Shown piece by piece: positions 53,343-63,120 of a stretch of 64,000 nucleotides of DNA (positions within the stretch are counted from its first letter, which is position 1; each line of letters starts with the position of its first letter). The stretch covers positions 1-64,000 of the forward strand of contig NZ_JBMERR010000024.1 of the NCBI RefSeq assembly GCF_048820915.1, written 5' to 3'. The notes beneath the pieces are model-generated. The model made no database searches. It was not told the origin of the DNA and was given only the letters and a program-made list of their open reading frames with translations. The translations under genes and the position numbers were made by a program. Origin of the DNA: Cribrihabitans_A pelagius. GTDB taxonomy: Bacteria; Pseudomonadota; Alphaproteobacteria; Rhodobacterales; Rhodobacteraceae.

Positions 53343-53365
53343 CCCGGCGCCGCGAGGGCGCCGGG
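53343..53365 (-). terminator. Hairpin between bhcD and maeB
   Basis: CCCGGCGCC-gcgag-GGCGCCGGG: a perfect 9-bp stem in the 119-bp gap downstream of bhcD. There is no U-run. It suggests that maeB has its own promoter or is only partly co-transcribed. Confidence 0.5.
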
Positions 53366-53403
53366 ATTTGATCAGTGCAGAGTGATCCGCAGGCCTTGCG
53401 GGC

Positions 53404-54369
53404 TCAGAAATCCACGTCGATGGCGACGCCCGCCTCGATGGCGCGCTCAACCACGGCGCCTGCCACGGCAAGGTCCTGCAATCCAACGCCGGTGCCGTCG
53501 AACAGGGTGATCTCATCCGCGCCGGTGCGGCCCGGGTGGTCGCCGTTGATCACCGCGCCGATCTCGTTGATCTGGCTGTTCTGGATCAGCCCCTGCGCAA
53601 TCGCGTGCTGGCATTCGCCGATGCTGACCGATTGCGCGATCTCGTCAGTGAAGACGGTGGCGCGCGCGACCAGCGCCGCGTCGACCTCCTGTTTGCCCTT
53701 GGTGTCGGTGCCCATGCAGGCGATGTGGGTCGGCCCGTTCACATGCGCATCCAGCAGGATCGGATCGAAGCTGGAGGTGATCGAGACGATCACATCGGCC
53801 TCGGCCCCCAAACGATCCAGCTCGACCTGCTCGAACGGCAGCCCGGCCTCCTTGGCCACATCTTCAAGGCGGGAGAGCATTTCGGGGTGCAGGTTCCAGC
53901 CGATGACCTTCTCGAAGTTGCGCTGCTCCAAAGCGGCGCGCAGCTGGAACGCCGACTGGTGGCCCGCGCCGATCATGCCGATCACCTTGGCACTCTTGGG
54001 CGCCAGATGCGCAATCGACACGGCCGAGGCCGCCGCGGTGCGCAGCGCGGTCAAGAGGTTGCCGCCCACCACCGCGCGGCATTTGCCGGTGTCCGCGTCG
54101 AACAGGAACACGGTGGACTGGTGGTTGGTCAGCCCCTTGGCCTCGTTCCCCGGCCAGTAGCCGCCGGATTTCAGCCCGAGGTTCAGCGCGTCGCGGTCAA
54201 AGCCGGATTTGAAGCCGTAGAGCGCATCGGCATGGCCAATCGCCTCGCGGATCACCGGGAAGTTGTAGGCCGAGCGCTTGGACATGGAGGCAAAGACCTG
54301 CTCGACCGCGTCGAATGCGTCCTTGCGGCTGACCAGATCCGCGATGGCCTTTTCGGGCACAATATACAT
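53404..54369 (-). CDS. bhcD: Iminosuccinate reductase BhcD
   Basis: This 321-residue enzyme is of the ornithine cyclodeaminase/mu-crystallin family. In the beta-hydroxyaspartate cycle it reduces iminosuccinate to L-aspartate with NADH. The Rossmann motif is KVIGMIGAGHQSAFQLRAALEQ (about 130-150), with KSGGYWPGNEAKGLTNHQSTVFLFDADTGKCRAVVGGNLLTALRTAAAS upstream of it. GAGGAG lies before the ATG. The order bhcA-B-C-D with bhcR divergent matches the published cycle operon, so the assignment rests on both family and synteny. Confidence 0.92.
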   Translation of the reverse strand: MYIVPEKAIADLVSRKDAFDAVEQVFASMSKRSAYNFPVIREAIGHADALYGFKSGFDRDALNLGLKSGGYWPGNEAKGLTNHQSTVFLFDADTGKCRAVVGGNLLTALRTAAASAVSIAHLAPKSAKVIGMIGAGHQSAFQLRAALEQRNFEKVIGWNLHPEMLSRLEDVAKEAGLPFEQVELDRLGAEADVIVSITSSFDPILLDAHVNGPTHIACMGTDTKGKQEVDAALVARATVFTDEIAQSVSIGECQHAIAQGLIQNSQINEIGAVINGDHPGRTGADEITLFDGTGVGLQDLAVAGAVVERAIEAGVAIDVDF

Positions 54370-54384
54370 TGTTGCTTCTCCTCA

Positions 54385-54423
54385 AGAAAAAAGCCGGCGG
54401 AGGGCGGCACGCGCACCTCCGCC
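54385..54423 (-). terminator. Intrinsic-terminator-like stem inside the bhc operon
   Basis: On the minus strand GGCGGAGG, a 12-base loop and CCTCCGCC are followed by GGCTTTTTTC, a stem plus U-run in the 70-bp gap between bhcC and bhcD, ending 15 bp before the bhcD ATG. It may attenuate bhcD relative to bhcABC, or act as a processing and stability element. Confidence 0.6.
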
Positions 54424-54439
54424 AGTTCGGGGATCGTCC

Positions 54440-55603
54440 TCAGTAAGCCTTGCCGCGGGCCGAGACCGGCCAAACGGTTTCAACCTTGCCGCCGCGCACG
54501 CCGACGTACCAGTCGTGCACATTGGCGGTGGGGTCGCAGTGGCCCGGCACCAGCTTCAGCTTCTCGCCAACCTTCAGCACGCCTTCGGGGTCGGCGATCA
54601 CGCCATGCTCGTCCGAGCACTTGACGTATTCCACATCGTCGCGGCCAAAGATGAAGGGCAGGCCGCTGTCCACGGACTGCGCCTTCAGCCCGGCATCGCA
54701 GATCGCCTTGTCGGATTTGGCGTGGCTCATCACCTGGGTGAGTATGAAGAAGGCGTTCTCCCACTCGCCCTGGTCGATACGGTTGCCGTCCTTGTCGAGG
54801 ATACGGCCATAGTCGGCATCCATGAAGGCGTAGGAGCCGCACTGCAGCTCGTTGTAAACGCCCGAGTTCGACTCGAAGTAGTAGGAGCCGGTGCCGCCGC
54901 CAGAGACCAGCTCGCACTCGATGCCTTCAGCCTTCAGCCCCTCGACGGCGTCTTTCACCTGGGCGATGGCGACGTCCAGTTTGGCCTTGCGGTCCTCGTA
55001 GCTGTCCATGTGCTGCATCGCGCCCTGGTAGGCCTGGATGCCGCTGAACTTGAGGTTCTCGGCCGCCTGCACCGCTTTGGCTATCTCCACAACGGCCTCG
55101 GTGGTGGTCACACCGCAACGGCCTGCGCCGCAGTCGATTTCAACAAAGACTTCCAGCTCGGTGCCGTGCTTCTGCGCCGCCGCCGACAGATCGCTGACGT
55201 TGCCGATGTCATCGACGCAGACGATGGTGCGCGCGCCGAGCTTGGGCAGCTGCGCCAGCCGGTCGATCTTCAAGGGATCGCGCACCTGGTTCGACACCAG
55301 AATGTCCTTGATGCCGCCGCGGGCAAAGACCTCGGCTTCCGAGACCTTCTGGCAGCAGACGCCCACTGCGCCGCCCAGTTCCTCCTGCAGCTTGGCCACA
55401 TCCACCGATTTGTGCATCTTGCCGTGCACCCGGTGGCGCATGCCGTGCGCCTTGGCGTAATCGCCCATCTTCTTGATATTGCGCTCCAGCGCGTCCAGAT
55501 CCAGCACCAGACAGGGGGTCTGGATGTCGGCCTCGTCCATGCCGGGCACCGCCGGGACGTCATAGCCCACGGTGAGTTCGTCGAAATTGGTCTGTGCGTT
55601 CAT
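54440..55603 (-). CDS. bhcC: Beta-hydroxyaspartate aldolase BhcC
   Basis: This 387-residue PLP enzyme of the D-threonine aldolase (alanine-racemase fold) family condenses glycine with glyoxylate to beta-hydroxyaspartate. The N-terminal IQTPCLVLDLDALERNI is followed by the PLP lysine in HRVHGKMHKS (Lys62), with CVDDIGNVSDL and the C-terminal metal region VPGHCDPTANVHDWYVGV. Three starts are possible; the ATG at 55603 is chosen because GGGGA lies 8 bases upstream, while the ATG at 55609 is too close to it. It follows bhcB after a 17-bp gap. Confidence 0.92.
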   Translation of the reverse strand: MNAQTNFDELTVGYDVPAVPGMDEADIQTPCLVLDLDALERNIKKMGDYAKAHGMRHRVHGKMHKSVDVAKLQEELGGAVGVCCQKVSEAEVFARGGIKDILVSNQVRDPLKIDRLAQLPKLGARTIVCVDDIGNVSDLSAAAQKHGTELEVFVEIDCGAGRCGVTTTEAVVEIAKAVQAAENLKFSGIQAYQGAMQHMDSYEDRKAKLDVAIAQVKDAVEGLKAEGIECELVSGGGTGSYYFESNSGVYNELQCGSYAFMDADYGRILDKDGNRIDQGEWENAFFILTQVMSHAKSDKAICDAGLKAQSVDSGLPFIFGRDDVEYVKCSDEHGVIADPEGVLKVGEKLKLVPGHCDPTANVHDWYVGVRGGKVETVWPVSARGKAY

Positions 55604-55620
55604 GGTCATGTTCCCCAAAG

Positions 55621-56574
55621 TCAGCTGTTCATCCAGGGCAGCTTGTCGAGATCGACATTGCCGCCGGTAATGATCACGCCCACGCGTTTCCCCGCGAAGG
55701 CTTCCTTGTTTTTCAGAATTATGGCCAGCGGCACCGCGGACGATGGCTCCATCACCACCCGCAGGTGCTTCCAGATCAGCTTCATCGCGTCGATGATTTC
55801 GGCGTCCGATGCGGTGTAGATTTCGCTCACGTGGTTAGAGACGAAATGCCAGGTTAGATCCTTCAGCGGCACCAAGAGACCGTCGGCGATGGTCTTGGGC
55901 GCGTCATCGGCGATAATGTGCCCTGCCTTGAAGCTGCGGTAGGCATCATCGGCCTGTTCGGGTTCGGCCGCGATCACCTGGGTTTCCGGCGCCAGGGTCG
56001 CCAGGGTCAGGCAGGTGCCCGAGATCATGCCGCCGCCGCCGATGGGGGCCACTACCATGTCCAGCCCGCCGGTCTGCTCCACCAGTTCCTTGGCGCAGGT
56101 CCCCTGCCCCGCGATCACGCGGGGGTCGTTGTAGGGGTGCACAAAATCGCCGCCGGTTTCTGCCTGCACCTCGGCAAAGGTTTCTTCGCGCGATGAGGTC
56201 GAGGGCTCGCATTCGGTGATTTTGCCGCCATAACGGCGCACTGTGTCTTTCTTCGCTTGCGGCGCGGTGCGCGGCATCACCACGTTGCACGGGATACCCC
56301 GCAGCATCGCCGCATAAGACAGGCAGGATGCATGGTTGCCCGAAGAATGTGTCGCCACGCCCTTCTTTGCCTGTTCCTCATCCAGCCCGAACACCGCGTT
56401 GGTGGCGCCGCGCACCTTGAAGGCGCCCGGCTCCTGGAAGTTTTCGCATTTGAAGAACAGCTGACAGCCCGCCAGCTCGTTGAGGTAGTCCGAGGTGCGG
56501 ACCGGGGTTTTGCGGATATGCGGTTTGATCCGCTCATGCGCGGCCAGCATGTCCTCGTAAGTTGGGATCTGCAT
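55621..56574 (-). CDS. bhcB: Beta-hydroxyaspartate dehydratase BhcB
   Basis: This 317-residue PLP dehydratase of the serine/threonine dehydratase family removes water from beta-hydroxyaspartate to give iminosuccinate. The PLP lysine is Lys53 in QEPGAFKVRGA, the phosphate loop is VAPIGGGGMISG, and THSSGNHASCLSYAA is the family's asparagine-loop. The ATG at 56574 has AAGGA 9 bases upstream; an in-frame ATG at 56589 overlaps the bhcA stop (TGATG) and is a second option. It lies between bhcA and bhcC. Confidence 0.92.
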   Translation of the reverse strand: MQIPTYEDMLAAHERIKPHIRKTPVRTSDYLNELAGCQLFFKCENFQEPGAFKVRGATNAVFGLDEEQAKKGVATHSSGNHASCLSYAAMLRGIPCNVVMPRTAPQAKKDTVRRYGGKITECEPSTSSREETFAEVQAETGGDFVHPYNDPRVIAGQGTCAKELVEQTGGLDMVVAPIGGGGMISGTCLTLATLAPETQVIAAEPEQADDAYRSFKAGHIIADDAPKTIADGLLVPLKDLTWHFVSNHVSEIYTASDAEIIDAMKLIWKHLRVVMEPSSAVPLAIILKNKEAFAGKRVGVIITGGNVDLDKLPWMNS

Positions 56575-56588
56575 AGCGGTATCCTTCA

Positions 56589-57779
56589 TCACGCAGCGGC
56601 CTTGGCGCTGGCGCCATGGCTGCCCCGGTAATAGTCCTGCGCCGCGGCCACACCCGAGCCCAGTTTGATATCAAGGCCAAGGTCGGCCATCACCATCTCG
56701 GCGGTGGCAATGCCCGACAGGGTCATCACGTCGGTGAGGCTGCCAAGGTGGCCGATGCGGAACACCTTGCCCGCGACCTCCCCCAGACCGGTGCCGAAGG
56801 CGACGCCGTATTTCTCGGCCGCCAGGCTCACCACCTTGTTGGCGTCAAAACCGTCCGGCGTGCGGATGGCGCTGACGCTGTCGGAGTAGACATCCGGGCT
56901 GTCTGCGCACAGCTCCAGCCCCCAGGCCTTGACCGCGGCGCGCACGCCTTCGGCAATCCGGTGGTGGCGGGCAAAGACGTTCTCAAGGCCCTCCTCCAGC
57001 AGCATATCACAGCTGAGCTTCAGACCGTTCAGCAATCCAACCGCCGGCGTGTAGGGGTAGGCGCTGTTCTCGTAGGATTTTCCCATGTCGCGGATATCGA
57101 AGAAGGTGCGCGGCAGGGTGGCGCCGGCCACTGCCTGCTTCGACTTGGGCGAAAACGCGGTGATGGCGAGGCCCGGCGGCAGCATGAAGCCCTTCTGCGA
57201 GCCGGCCACGGCGATATCGACGCCCCATTCGTCCATCCGGAAATCCATCGAGGCAATCGAGGAGACGCCATCGACAAACAACAGCGCCGGGTGGCCGGCC
57301 GCATCCAGCGCGCGGCGCACGGCGGCAATGTCGGATTTCACGCCCGTCGCAGTCTCGTTATGGGTGGCGAGCACAACCTTGATTTCATGGGACTTGTCGG
57401 CGGTGAGGATTTCCTCGTAGCGGTCCGCCGGGATGCCGGCACCCCAGGCGGCTTCGACCACCTGCACGTCCAGACCATGGCGCTGGCACATGTCGATCCA
57501 GCGGTGGCTGAACATGCCGTTGCGCGCCGCCAGCACCTTGTCGCCGGCGCAAAGCGTATTGGTGATTGCAGTCTCCCAACCGCCGGTGCCGGTGGACGGG
57601 AAGACGAAGATTTCTGCCTGTTCACTCTTCAGCACTTTCTTCACGCCGGCCAAGGCCGGGTGCAGGATCTGGCCGAAAAGCGGCGAGCGGTGGTCCAGCG
57701 TCGGCATGTCCACTGCCTTGCGAAGCACTTCGGGCATATTGGTCGGGCCGGGGATGAAAACCGGATTCTGAAAGCTCAT
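56589..57779 (-). CDS. bhcA: Aspartate-glyoxylate aminotransferase BhcA
   Basis: This 396-residue class V aminotransferase transfers the amino group of aspartate to glyoxylate, giving glycine and oxaloacetate, the carbon product of the cycle. The N-terminal FIPGPTNMPEVLRKAV, FPSTGTGGWETAITNTL and the PLP lysine Lys196 in AGSQKGFMLPPG are those of the serine-glyoxylate/aspartate-glyoxylate aminotransferase group. The ATG at 57779 has AGGAGGG upstream. It is first in the operon, divergent from bhcR. Confidence 0.92.
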   Translation of the reverse strand: MSFQNPVFIPGPTNMPEVLRKAVDMPTLDHRSPLFGQILHPALAGVKKVLKSEQAEIFVFPSTGTGGWETAITNTLCAGDKVLAARNGMFSHRWIDMCQRHGLDVQVVEAAWGAGIPADRYEEILTADKSHEIKVVLATHNETATGVKSDIAAVRRALDAAGHPALLFVDGVSSIASMDFRMDEWGVDIAVAGSQKGFMLPPGLAITAFSPKSKQAVAGATLPRTFFDIRDMGKSYENSAYPYTPAVGLLNGLKLSCDMLLEEGLENVFARHHRIAEGVRAAVKAWGLELCADSPDVYSDSVSAIRTPDGFDANKVVSLAAEKYGVAFGTGLGEVAGKVFRIGHLGSLTDVMTLSGIATAEMVMADLGLDIKLGSGVAAAQDYYRGSHGASAKAAA

Positions 57780-57977
57780 AGCGCACCCTCCTGTGGCTGT
57801 TTCCTTCACTCTATATCTAGGCCACGCGCAGGGAAATTTTTTTGAAAAAATCTTTCATAACTGCAGAAAACCACCAATTCTCTTTATTATACAACATATT
57901 GTCTTTTTTCACTGTACAGAAGTGATTTTCATCAATATCCATAAGCAGCTTATCGTTTTCTTCGTGGAGGCCTGAAA
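57780..57977. promoter_or_regulatory. bhcA/bhcR divergent control region
   Basis: A strongly AT-rich 198-bp gap. Two candidate operators for an IclR regulator are visible: ACAA-CATA-TTGT (57891-57902) and TCACT-N7-AGTGA (57909-57925), the second enclosing CTGTACAG. Another inverted pair, TGAAA-N5-TTTCA, is near 57843-57857. Which of these BhcR binds is not known from the sequence. Confidence 0.5.
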
Positions 57978-58811
57978 ATGCCGCAGCCGCCCCGCCGCAA
58001 GGGCCGCCCGAAAAGTTTCGATTCCACCAGCCGCCCGGCTACCATCCAGGCGCTCGACCGGGCGCTGGACGTGCTGGACGCGCTGGCCGGGGCCAGCGGC
58101 ATGACCCTCACCCAGATCTCGGAGCAGCTCGGCCAGTCCCCGGCCACGATGTACAGGGTGCTGGCGACGCTGGAGGCGCGCCAGATCGTCGAGATGGAGC
58201 CGCAGACCCAGACCTGGCACATCGGCGCCATGGCGTTCCGGCTCGGTTCCGCCTTCCTGCGCCGCTCCAGCGTGATCGAACGGGCGCGGCCGGTGATGCG
58301 GGAGTTGATGGAGGCCACGGGCGAGACCTCGAACCTCGGCATCGAAAGCGGCGGCGACGTGATGTTCGTGAGCCAGGTTGAGACGCATGAATCGATCCGC
58401 GCCTTCTTTCCGCCCGGCACCACTTCCCCGATGCATGCTTCGGGCATCGGCAAGGCGCTGCTCAGCTGTTTTGCGGAAGACCAGCTTACCCGCTTCCTGC
58501 GCGGCCGCCAGTTGCAGCAATTCACCACCAAGACGCTCACCGCGCCCGAGGCGCTGCGCGCGGATCTGGCGCAGATCCGCAGCCGCGGATGGTCCTTCGA
58601 TGACGAGGAGAAAGCACCCGGAATGCGCTGCGTCGCGGCGCCGGTCTACGGGATGCAGGGCGAGGTGCTGGCGGGCATCTCCGTCTCCGGCCCGGCGGCA
58701 CGGATGCCCGATGCCCGCATCAGCGAAATCGGCGCCCTGGTGAAGGGCGCCGCTGAGAAACTGTCGTTCGGTCTTGGTGCCCCGCTGGCCGATCCCGGCC
58801 CGCCCGGCTGA
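57978..58811 (+). CDS. bhcR: IclR-family regulator BhcR
   Basis: This 277-residue regulator controls the beta-hydroxyaspartate cycle operon; its homologue in Paracoccus is reported to respond to glyoxylate. The N-terminal winged helix is RALDVLDALAGASGMTLTQISEQLGQSPATMYRVLATLEARQIVEM (about 30-75). The effector domain (about 100-270) has ETSNLGIESGGDVMFVSQVETHESIRAFFPPGTTSPMHASGIGKALLS. It starts 198 bp from and divergent to bhcA. Confidence 0.92.
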   Translation: MPQPPRRKGRPKSFDSTSRPATIQALDRALDVLDALAGASGMTLTQISEQLGQSPATMYRVLATLEARQIVEMEPQTQTWHIGAMAFRLGSAFLRRSSVIERARPVMRELMEATGETSNLGIESGGDVMFVSQVETHESIRAFFPPGTTSPMHASGIGKALLSCFAEDQLTRFLRGRQLQQFTTKTLTAPEALRADLAQIRSRGWSFDDEEKAPGMRCVAAPVYGMQGEVLAGISVSGPAARMPDARISEIGALVKGAAEKLSFGLGAPLADPGPPG

Positions 58812-58838
58812 CGTGCCGGGCTCTGCCAGCCAGTAGCC

Positions 58839-59669
<831 letters not shown>

Positions 59670-59703
59670 GGCGCAGCCTTGTCTGAATAACATGCTGCCC
59701 TCA

Positions 59704-59747
59704 TTGATACCCGGCTTCCGCGCACAACCAACTTATTTCCGTATCAA
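59704..59747. promoter_or_regulatory. Widely spaced inverted repeat upstream of allE
   Basis: TTGATAC (59704-59710) and GTATCAA (59741-59747) form a 7-bp inverted pair with 30 bp between, starting 35 bp before the allE ATG in the 125-bp gap to modC. The spacing suits a dimer bridging or looping site. No regulator can be named. Confidence 0.3.
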
Positions 59748-59794
59748 TATTACCTGAAGGATTGTTTTGGTTTTTTTGATATACACTGCCGGCC

Positions 59795-60880
59795 TCAGCC
59801 CTGCCCGCCAATGTCCTCCGGCGCAATGGAGACGGATTTCACAATTGCATGGCACTCCACTCCGGGCGCCAGCCCCAGCGCCCCGGCCGAGCGCCGGGTG
59901 ACCCGGGCCAGCACCCGGCCCGCAGGTGTCTGCAGCGCTACCATTGTGCCGGGACCCGCGCCGGTGCGGATGTGCTCCACCGTGCCGGGCAGGATATTGA
60001 GCGCCGACAGGCCCTCGGGGCGCTGGCGCGACAGGATCACCTCATGCGCGGCAATGCGGACCCGCACCCTGCTGCCCGGCGCTTTGGAGATCTGCGGCAG
60101 GAACAGCGCCAGGCCGCCCGCGTCCAGCTCCGTCAGCCCGTCGGCGTGGTGGCGCAGGACCCGCGCCTGCAGCAGGGCCCCTGCCCCGCGCACGCCTGTC
60201 GGCAGCACCGTGGAATCCCCCAGCACCTCCGCCGCCGTGCCCTGCCGCTGCACCTTGCCGTCCTGCAGCACCACCACCGTGGTCGCCAGCCGCGCCACTT
60301 CCGCGGCGGAGTGGCTGACATAGAGGATGGGAATGCCGCCTTCGTCCCTGAGCCGTTCGAAATAGGGCAGGATCTCCGCCTTGCGGGCCTCGTCCAGCGC
60401 CGAGAGCGGCTCATCCGCAAGGATCAGCTGCGGCGCCGACAGCAGCGCGCGGCCAAGCGCCACCCGCTGCCTCTCCCCGCCCGACAACAGTCCCGGTCGG
60501 CGGAGCAGAAAATCGCCGATCCCCAGCAGCTCCGTCACCTTTTCCAGACTTTCGCGGCGGGCAGCGCGGGGGGCAAACCACTGGCCGTAAAGCAGGTTCT
60601 GCCGCACCGTCAGATGCGGGAACAGCCGCGCCTCCTGGAAGACATAGCCGATCCGGCGCCGGTGCGGCGGCAGCCAGTGTCCGGTTTCCGTGTCAAACAG
60701 CGCCTGTCCATCGAGCGCCACCCGCCCAGCATCGGGGCGCATCAGCCCCGCCACCGCGTTGATCACCGTGGTCTTGCCTGCGCCCGAGCGGCCAAACAGC
60801 ACCGTGACGCCCGGCGGCGCCTCGAACCGGACATCAAGCCCGAAGCCAGGCAACGCGTGGTGCAGCTCCACCGAGAGCAT
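59795..60880 (-). CDS. modC: Molybdate ABC transporter ATP-binding protein ModC
   Basis: This 361-residue ATPase powers molybdate import. It has Walker A GRSGAGKTT, signature LSGGERQRVALGRALL, Walker B LILADEPLSALDEARK, and a C-terminal TOBE/Mop domain (SALNILPGTVEHIRTGAGPGTMVALQTPAGRVLARVTRRSAG) that binds molybdate. Its ATG overlaps the modB stop (ATGA). It is the last gene of modABC. The open frame continues upstream into modB in another frame and is not a real fusion. Confidence 0.94.
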   Translation of the reverse strand: MLSVELHHALPGFGLDVRFEAPPGVTVLFGRSGAGKTTVINAVAGLMRPDAGRVALDGQALFDTETGHWLPPHRRRIGYVFQEARLFPHLTVRQNLLYGQWFAPRAARRESLEKVTELLGIGDFLLRRPGLLSGGERQRVALGRALLSAPQLILADEPLSALDEARKAEILPYFERLRDEGGIPILYVSHSAAEVARLATTVVVLQDGKVQRQGTAAEVLGDSTVLPTGVRGAGALLQARVLRHHADGLTELDAGGLALFLPQISKAPGSRVRVRIAAHEVILSRQRPEGLSALNILPGTVEHIRTGAGPGTMVALQTPAGRVLARVTRRSAGALGLAPGVECHAIVKSVSIAPEDIGGQG

Positions 60881-61584
60881 CAGCGCCCCCCCGCCCGCGC
60901 CGCCACCCTGCGGGCCAGCCACTCCGACAACACCAGCGCCGTCAGCGCCACCGCAACCGACACCAGCGTCAGGCGGAGTGCCGAAGCCTCGCCGCCCGGC
61001 ACCTGCAAGAAGGTATAGATCGCCGAGGGCAGTGTCTGCGTCTGCCCTGGGATGCTGGAGACAAAGGTGATGGTGGCGCCAAACTCTCCCATCGCCTTGG
61101 CAAAGCCCAGGACCGTGCCCGCGATCACCCCCGGCAGGATCAGCGGCAGCGTCACGGTGGCAAAGACCAGCCCCCGCGGCGCGCCAAGCGTGGCGGCGGC
61201 TTGTTCGAGCTTGGGGTCGACAGCCTCGATCGACAGGCGCATCGCGCGCACCATCAGCGGAAACGCCATGATCGCCGCGGCCAGCGCCGCGCCAGTCCAG
61301 CGGAAGGCCAGCACGATACCGAATTCCTGCAAAAAGCTGCCCAGCGGCCCCTGGGTCCCAAACAGCAGCAACAGCAGATAGCCGGTCACCACCGGCGGCA
61401 GGATCAGAGGCAGATGCACCAGGCTGTTCAGCAGCTGCCTGCCCGGAAACTGCCAGCGTGCGAGGGCGTATGCGGTGCTCAGCGCCAGAGGCAGCGCCGT
61501 CAGCGTGGCCCAAAAGGAGACCCGCAGCGACAACGCCACCGCCTGCCACTCCTGAGGTCCAAGCCATGCAGCGAACCCGGTCAC
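60880..61584 (-). CDS. modB: Molybdate ABC transporter permease ModB
   Basis: This 234-residue membrane permease has five to six spans and the EAA-type loop RAMRLSIEAVDPKLEQAAATLGAPRGLVFATVTLPLILPG. The start is GTG at 61584, overlapping the modA stop (GTGA), with family similarity from the first residues. It channels molybdate delivered by ModA. Confidence 0.93.
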   Translation of the reverse strand: MTGFAAWLGPQEWQAVALSLRVSFWATLTALPLALSTAYALARWQFPGRQLLNSLVHLPLILPPVVTGYLLLLLFGTQGPLGSFLQEFGIVLAFRWTGAALAAAIMAFPLMVRAMRLSIEAVDPKLEQAAATLGAPRGLVFATVTLPLILPGVIAGTVLGFAKAMGEFGATITFVSSIPGQTQTLPSAIYTFLQVPGGEASALRLTLVSVAVALTALVLSEWLARRVAARAGGR

Positions 61585-62399
61585 TTCGCCAGCACTCCGA
61601 AACCGTGGTCTTCGAAGATGCGCCGCGCCTGCGGACCGCGCAGAAAGGTCAGGAAATCTGCCACGACGTCTGTATACCGGCCGGTCACCGGGGCGGCGGG
61701 ATAGAGGATTGGCGGGTGGCTTTCCGGCGGGAAGCTGTAAACCACGGTCACCGCGTCACTCGCCGCCGCGTCTGTGGCGTAAACGATACCGAAGGGGGCC
61801 TCACCCGAGGCGACCAGCGCCAGGGCCGCGCGCACGTTGGCGGCCTGCGCGGTTTTTGGGGCGACCGCATCCCATTGGTCCAGCGATTCAAGTGCCGCCT
61901 TGCCATAGATGCCGGCCGGCACGGCATTCGCCAGCGCCATGGCCAGGCGGCCGTCCTGCAGCAAGCCGGTCAGCCCCGGCCCCTGTGCCAGATCAACACG
62001 CGGCGCGTCCCTGCCATGGGCGATCAGCACCAGGCGGTTGGTCAGAAGGTCATGCCGCGCCGCGGTCTCGATCAGCCCCTTGGCCTGCAGATGGTCCATC
62101 CAGCCCGGGTTGGCGGAGAGGAACACATCAGCCGGCGCACCCAGCCCGATCTGGCGCGCCAGCATCGGCGAGCCGCCGTATGACAGGATAACTTCAGTAC
62201 CCGTCGTCGCTTCGAACTCTGCGGCAGCGGCATCCAGCGCGGTTTTCAAACTGGCCGCGGCGAATACGGTGACTTCCCCCGCCAGTGCCAATCCGGGAGC
62301 GCACAGCAAGAAGAGCCCCAGCGCCAGGCGGGCAAAGCCGCGGCGTCTGGAGCCGCGGCTGATATGGCCCCGGCGGGCCGGGAAAGGCAGCAGGCGCAT
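61581..62399 (-). CDS. modA: Molybdate-binding periplasmic protein ModA
   Basis: This 272-residue binding protein has an Arg-rich start and signal peptide (LALGLFLLCAPGLALAG), then EVTVFAAASLKTALDAAAAEFEATTGTEVILSYGGSPMLARQI, the classic ModA oxyanion site (Ser in AAASL and in GGSP), and IGLGAPADVFLSANPGWMDHL. It heads modABC. XdhB in the same island needs molybdenum cofactor, a likely reason for the linkage. Confidence 0.94.
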   Translation of the reverse strand: MRLLPFPARRGHISRGSRRRGFARLALGLFLLCAPGLALAGEVTVFAAASLKTALDAAAAEFEATTGTEVILSYGGSPMLARQIGLGAPADVFLSANPGWMDHLQAKGLIETAARHDLLTNRLVLIAHGRDAPRVDLAQGPGLTGLLQDGRLAMALANAVPAGIYGKAALESLDQWDAVAPKTAQAANVRAALALVASGEAPFGIVYATDAAASDAVTVVYSFPPESHPPILYPAAPVTGRYTDVVADFLTFLRGPQARRIFEDHGFGVLAK

Positions 62400-62537
62400 C
62401 GGACCCCGGTCACTTGGTGTGTCCCAAGGAAGTACCGCCGCGCGCGGGCCCGGGCAAACAGATATTTGCTCCCTCGGCCACGGATTGAGAAATGCGATGT
62501 GTGCCGGGCGCGCCGCCGCCCGGGCGCAAAAAGCGGA

Positions 62538-63095
62538 TCAGAACAGCGTAACCGCACCTGCCCCTGCGGCCGCGGCAGGCGCCGGTGCCGGACGGGCCGC
62601 CGCGCGCTCCTGTTCGCCCAGCCGCCGGTCATCCTTGACCTGGGTCTGCTGTGCACTGCCGGAAACCGCATGGAACCGCACCCGGCGCGCCGAAGTGCCG
62701 CCGACGCTCGAGGACACGCAAGGAATGCCCTCGTCGCGCAAGAACCGCTGCACGAATTCCGCATTCGAGGCCCCGATGTCCGAAAGGTTGACCGACATCT
62801 TGGCGCCACCGAAAACCTTGGCCTTCAGATTCGCGCGGTTGGCACCTTTCTTCATGATGCCGTTGATCAGCAGTTCCATCGCGTGGATGCCATAGCGCGC
62901 GTTGGCGGCCCCTCCCTGACGGGCATTGGCGAGCAGGAAATGGTTCATCCCGCCTACCCCGCTCTCGGCATCGAAAATACAGGCTGCGATACAGGAGCCA
63001 AGCACCGTGGAGAATACCGTCCGCTGGTCGGTTGTCACGCGGTATTCCCCTTGCAGCACCGTAACAGTCGTGGAGTTTGTGAAAACAGAAGTCAA
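62538..63095 (-). CDS. cheD: Chemoreceptor glutamine deamidase CheD
   Basis: This 185-residue enzyme deamidates glutamines of chemoreceptors in the cytoplasm. The catalytic cysteine is in STVLGSCIAACIFD and the histidine in GGMNHFLL, followed by RYGIHAMELLINGIMKKGA and AKVFGGAKM. A TTG at 63095 is the likely start: AAGGA lies 8 bases upstream and it begins just before the conserved domain, while no ATG fits. The C-terminus (about 35 residues) is Ala/Pro-rich and not conserved. It follows cheB by 25 bp. Confidence 0.9.
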   Translation of the reverse strand: MTSVFTNSTTVTVLQGEYRVTTDQRTVFSTVLGSCIAACIFDAESGVGGMNHFLLANARQGGAANARYGIHAMELLINGIMKKGANRANLKAKVFGGAKMSVNLSDIGASNAEFVQRFLRDEGIPCVSSSVGGTSARRVRFHAVSGSAQQTQVKDDRRLGEQERAAARPAPAPAAAAGAGAVTLF

Positions 63096-63120
63096 AACGG
63101 TGATCCTTCCTGCGGTAGAT

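Noticed and set aside
53097..53403. Small frames on both strands around the malic enzyme start
   Set aside because: They overlap MaeB coding sequence and the hairpin gap; there is no independent start signal or similarity.
59795..61567. 590-codon frame suggesting a ModB-ModC fusion
   Set aside because: Only the part from 60880 is ModC; the upstream part is modB read in the wrong frame. The ATGA overlap and ModB motifs in the other frame show two genes.
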